This document shows, piece after piece, positions 61,553 to 64,000 of a DNA stretch of 64,000 nucleotides. Numbering within the stretch: position 1 is the stretch's first letter; each line of letters starts with the position of its first letter. The notes below the pieces were generated by a model. The model was not told the origin of the DNA and searched no databases. It was given only the letters and a program-made list of their open reading frames with translations. The stretch comes from Mucilaginibacter endophyticus (lineage in GTDB: Bacteria; Bacteroidota; Bacteroidia; Sphingobacteriales; Sphingobacteriaceae), in assembly GCF_003351025.1 (NCBI RefSeq), contig NZ_QPCG01000011.1, positions 62,001-126,000 on the forward strand, read 5' to 3'. Position numbers and translations under genes: made by a program.

Positions 61553-64000
61553 ATGAGATACAAATTATCACTAATGCTTATACTACTGTTGATGCTTAAT
61601 GTTGCTTTTGCTCAAAATGGCAAATACCAGTTTTCGCAGCTAAACAGAAGCAATGGCTTGTCTCACAACCAGGTTAACTGCATTTTTAAAGATTCTGAAG
61701 GTTTTATGTGGTTTGGTACGGCATCGGGCCTTAACCGTTATGATGGTTATAGTTTTAAAGTTTTTAAACACGATGCTCATAACAATAAGTCGCTTAATGA
61801 CGATTTTGTAAGTAATATTTTTGAAGGTCCGGGCAAAAAATTATGGGTGTCAACGCGCGGCGGATATTGCTTTTATAATCCGGAAACGGAACAGTTTGAT
61901 AGTGATATGGCTTTAGTTACCAGCTCATTAAAAATTCCGGCATATCCTAATGTATCAAAAATAGTACGTGGTGGCAAAGGTGAATTTTGGTTTTTGTGCC
62001 CTGATTCGGGGCTTTACAGGTATAATGAAATTAGCAAAACAACCCGTCGCTATTGTAGCGACCGGTCAGGCGCATCATTATATTCAAATTCACTTTCGGA
62101 TATAACACAGGATGCAACCGGTTATATTTGGCTGACTTATCGTAACGGCATGGTTGAAAAGCTTGATACCAGGCAGAATAAAATTACCTATCGTACAGAG
62201 ATTTTTAGCAAAGCTGTTAGTGCCAGAGAGGCATATTATGCTATCACTGTCGACAAGGATAACGATTTATGGTTTTACGCACCTAATTTTTACGCCAACG
62301 CTTATTACTACAGCCCCTCAAACGGGACGTTAAAACTTGTAGGTAAAGCGTCGGCCGGATCCAAATTAAAATCTAATATCATCAGTAACATTATCGAGGC
62401 CGACGACGGCTTGATATGGATAGCGACCGACCACGGCGGCATAACCTTGTTTGATAAAAAAACATCCAAATTCACCTATTTATTGAACCGGGAAGATGAT
62501 GCCAAATCATTAAGCCAGAACAGCGTTATCAACCTTTATAAAGACGATGCGGGAATTATGTGGGCAGGCACATTTAAAGAAGGAATAAGTTATTATCATA
62601 AAAATATTATCCGTTTTCCATTATACCGGCATTTCGCTTCAGACCATAGAAGTTTGGGCTTCGAAGATGCCAACAAGTTTGTTGAAGATAAAAACGGTAA
62701 TATCTGGATTGGCACAAACGGAGGGGGCCTGATCTGCTTTAACCGTGAAACCGGCAGTTTCGAACAATATAAGTACGAAACAGGCAATTTAAACAGCCTA
62801 AGCAACGACATTATTGTTAGTTTATGTATCGATCATGATCAGAAACTATGGATAGGCACTTATTTTGGCGGCCTGGACTGCTTTGACGGAAAAACATTTA
62901 CCCATTATAAACATGGTGATAAGGTAGACGGGAGTCTTGCTGATAATCGGGTGATGAGCATTTTTGAAGACTCTTCGCATAGATTATGGATAGGGACGTT
63001 TGCGGCGGGGCTGCAGATATTTGACAGGGAAAAAAAGAAGTTTTCCCCTCCCTTTAAACAAACAGATATCAGGTGTCTTTACGTTGCTGCGCTGTTTGAA
63101 GACCGCAAAGGCAATATCTGGACAGGAGGATACTTTGGCATCGATGTAATCTTAAAAAGTACGGGGCGGTTTTTGCATTACAGCATAAACAAAAATGATC
63201 CTAACAGTTTAATCGCTAACACCATCAACTGTATTAACCAGGACAGGCGTGGCCTCATCTGGATAGCAACACGCTACGGGTTAAGCATACTTAATCCCGA
63301 AACCAATAAATTTACGTCCCTCACAAAACAAAACGGGCTGCCTGAAAATGCCATACTGGATATACAGGAAGATAACAGAGGAAGGATGTGGTTAAGCACT
63401 GCCAACGGTTTAAGCAGGATAACACTTATCCCGCAAAAGGATGCTTACGTTTTCAGGTTTGAAAATTTTGATGAAACTGATGGTTTGCAGGGCCGGGAAT
63501 TCAATGAGCAGTCGGGACTGAAAACCCGAAAGGGTGAACTCATTTTTGGGGGAGGGCATGGTTTCAATATTTTCGACCCGTTAGCTATCCATGCCAATAT
63601 CAATAAGCCTAAACTGATTTTTACTGATTTTTTGCTGTATAATAAAAGTATCAAAGCTAATGAAGAGATTAATGGGCATGTTGTATTATCAAAAGCTATT
63701 TCGGCAACAAGCCAAGTGACACTGACACATAGTGAGAACGTATTTACGATTGAGTTTGCAGCACTTAATTTCTTTAATCCCAACAAGGTTAAACATCAGT
63801 ATATTTTGGAAGGCTTTGATAAGGACTGGATTGATGCGGATAATGCTACACGAAGAGCTACCTATACCAACCTGGATGGCGGGGATTATACCTTTAAAGT
63901 ACGTGCAATTAGCCAGGAGGGAAGGTGGGATCCAGATTATTTAACATTGAAGATTAAGGTATTGCCGCCATTCTGGAAATCGACAATAGCCTATCTTGTT
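61553..64000 (+). CDS. Hybrid two-component sensor (HTCS), N-terminal part
   Basis: The frame runs from the ATG at 61553 off the right edge (816 codons here, no stop). It has a signal peptide (ending NVAFAQ), about 12 propeller blades of the Reg_prop type (GFMWFGTASGLNRYDGYSF, LIWIATDHGGITLFD, LWIGTYFGGLDCFDG, MWLSTANGLSRI), then a Y_Y_Y domain (YILEGFDKDWIDADN, YTNLDGGDYTFKVRA). The membrane helix, histidine kinase, receiver and AraC output of such HTCS proteins would follow beyond the window. It probably senses a fucose-containing glycan. Confidence 0.88.
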   Translation, partial: MRYKLSLMLILLLMLNVAFAQNGKYQFSQLNRSNGLSHNQVNCIFKDSEGFMWFGTASGLNRYDGYSFKVFKHDAHNNKSLNDDFVSNIFEGPGKKLWVSTRGGYCFYNPETEQFDSDMALVTSSLKIPAYPNVSKIVRGGKGEFWFLCPDSGLYRYNEISKTTRRYCSDRSGASLYSNSLSDITQDATGYIWLTYRNGMVEKLDTRQNKITYRTEIFSKAVSAREAYYAITVDKDNDLWFYAPNFYANAYYYSPSNGTLKLVGKASAGSKLKSNIISNIIEADDGLIWIATDHGGITLFDKKTSKFTYLLNREDDAKSLSQNSVINLYKDDAGIMWAGTFKEGISYYHKNIIRFPLYRHFASDHRSLGFEDANKFVEDKNGNIWIGTNGGGLICFNRETGSFEQYKYETGNLNSLSNDIIVSLCIDHDQKLWIGTYFGGLDCFDGKTFTHYKHGDKVDGSLADNRVMSIFEDSSHRLWIGTFAAGLQIFDREKKKFSPPFKQTDIRCLYVAALFEDRKGNIWTGGYFGIDVILKSTGRFLHYSINKNDPNSLIANTINCINQDRRGLIWIATRYGLSILNPETNKFTSLTKQNGLPENAILDIQEDNRGRMWLSTANGLSRITLIPQKDAYVFRFENFDETDGLQGREFNEQSGLKTRKGELIFGGGHGFNIFDPLAIHANINKPKLIFTDFLLYNKSIKANEEINGHVVLSKAISATSQVTLTHSENVFTIEFAALNFFNPNKVKHQYILEGFDKDWIDADNATRRATYTNLDGGDYTFKVRAISQEGRWDPDYLTLKIKVLPPFWKSTIAYLV

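Overview
The window looks like a Bacteroidota chromosome, most likely Sphingobacteriaceae and Mucilaginibacter-like. The pointers are moderate GC, starts mostly without a Shine-Dalgarno sequence, TAnnTTTG-type -7 boxes, many AraC, HxlR and Crp/Fnr regulators, GH29/GH97 sugar genes, a hybrid two-component sensor with beta-propellers, and an FtsX permease. The genus is inferred from protein types only. No rRNA gene, complete tRNA or CRISPR array was seen.

1-18.9 kb is a dense patchwork of small oxidoreductases (SDR, NmrA, LLM flavin enzymes), DoxX-like and DUF1772-like membrane proteins, and one-component regulators (AraC x4, TetR x2, HxlR). It reads as an electrophile or redox stress region, with several cis operators visible: a perfect 34-bp palindrome before tetR with a second copy before its SDR, a shared 17-mer before tetR and MFS, and GTAC-N15-GTAC before hxlR. 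Four genes here are broken: DUF2000, a quinone oxidoreductase joined head-to-head to a Crp/Fnr gene by an apparent deletion, and a DUF1772 gene with an in-frame amber codon.

19-22.4 kb holds an IS3-type transposase tail fused to the start of a manganese catalase, an acidic protein, a CinA-C protein and a DUF892 ferritin-like protein. 22.6-35.7 kb repeats the oxidoreductase theme (LLM, DoxX x2, SDR/HxlR, pirin, isochorismatase-like hydrolase, alpha/beta hydrolase, GMC oxidoreductase, outer-membrane porin). It appears tied together by two Crp/Fnr regulators and five copies of TTAAGA-N2-TCTTAA. A large GAF-domain gene there is frameshifted.

35.8-42.2 kb has a Na+/H+ antiporter, a 5'-truncated FtsX permease, a duplicated hairpin beside a tRNA-3'-end-like fragment, a retropepsin-like protease, and an AraC/membrane-protein pair. 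42.3-47.2 kb is an AT-rich island bracketed by degenerate repeat clusters resembling IS21-family ends. It is full of gene debris (M16 peptidase, ECF sigma, response regulator, DUF4468) and includes a two-frame gene with a T-TTA-AAA heptamer exactly where a -1 shift would join its halves. 47.2-52.6 kb carries a frameshifted Fic gene with a 24-bp x4 repeat upstream, small hypothetical genes, a GNAT enzyme and a cysteine-free Fpg/Nei-like glycosylase.

52.6-64 kb is an L-fucoside utilisation locus on the minus strand: GH29 fucosidase, GH97, FucP permease, aldo/keto reductase, mutarotase, zinc dehydrogenase. An AraC regulator and the start of a hybrid sensor kinase lie beside it. Near-identical 21-bp-period direct repeats (AAAGTC...AAAGTCC) sit about 180 bp upstream of both the fucosidase and the sensor gene, suggesting AraC co-control.
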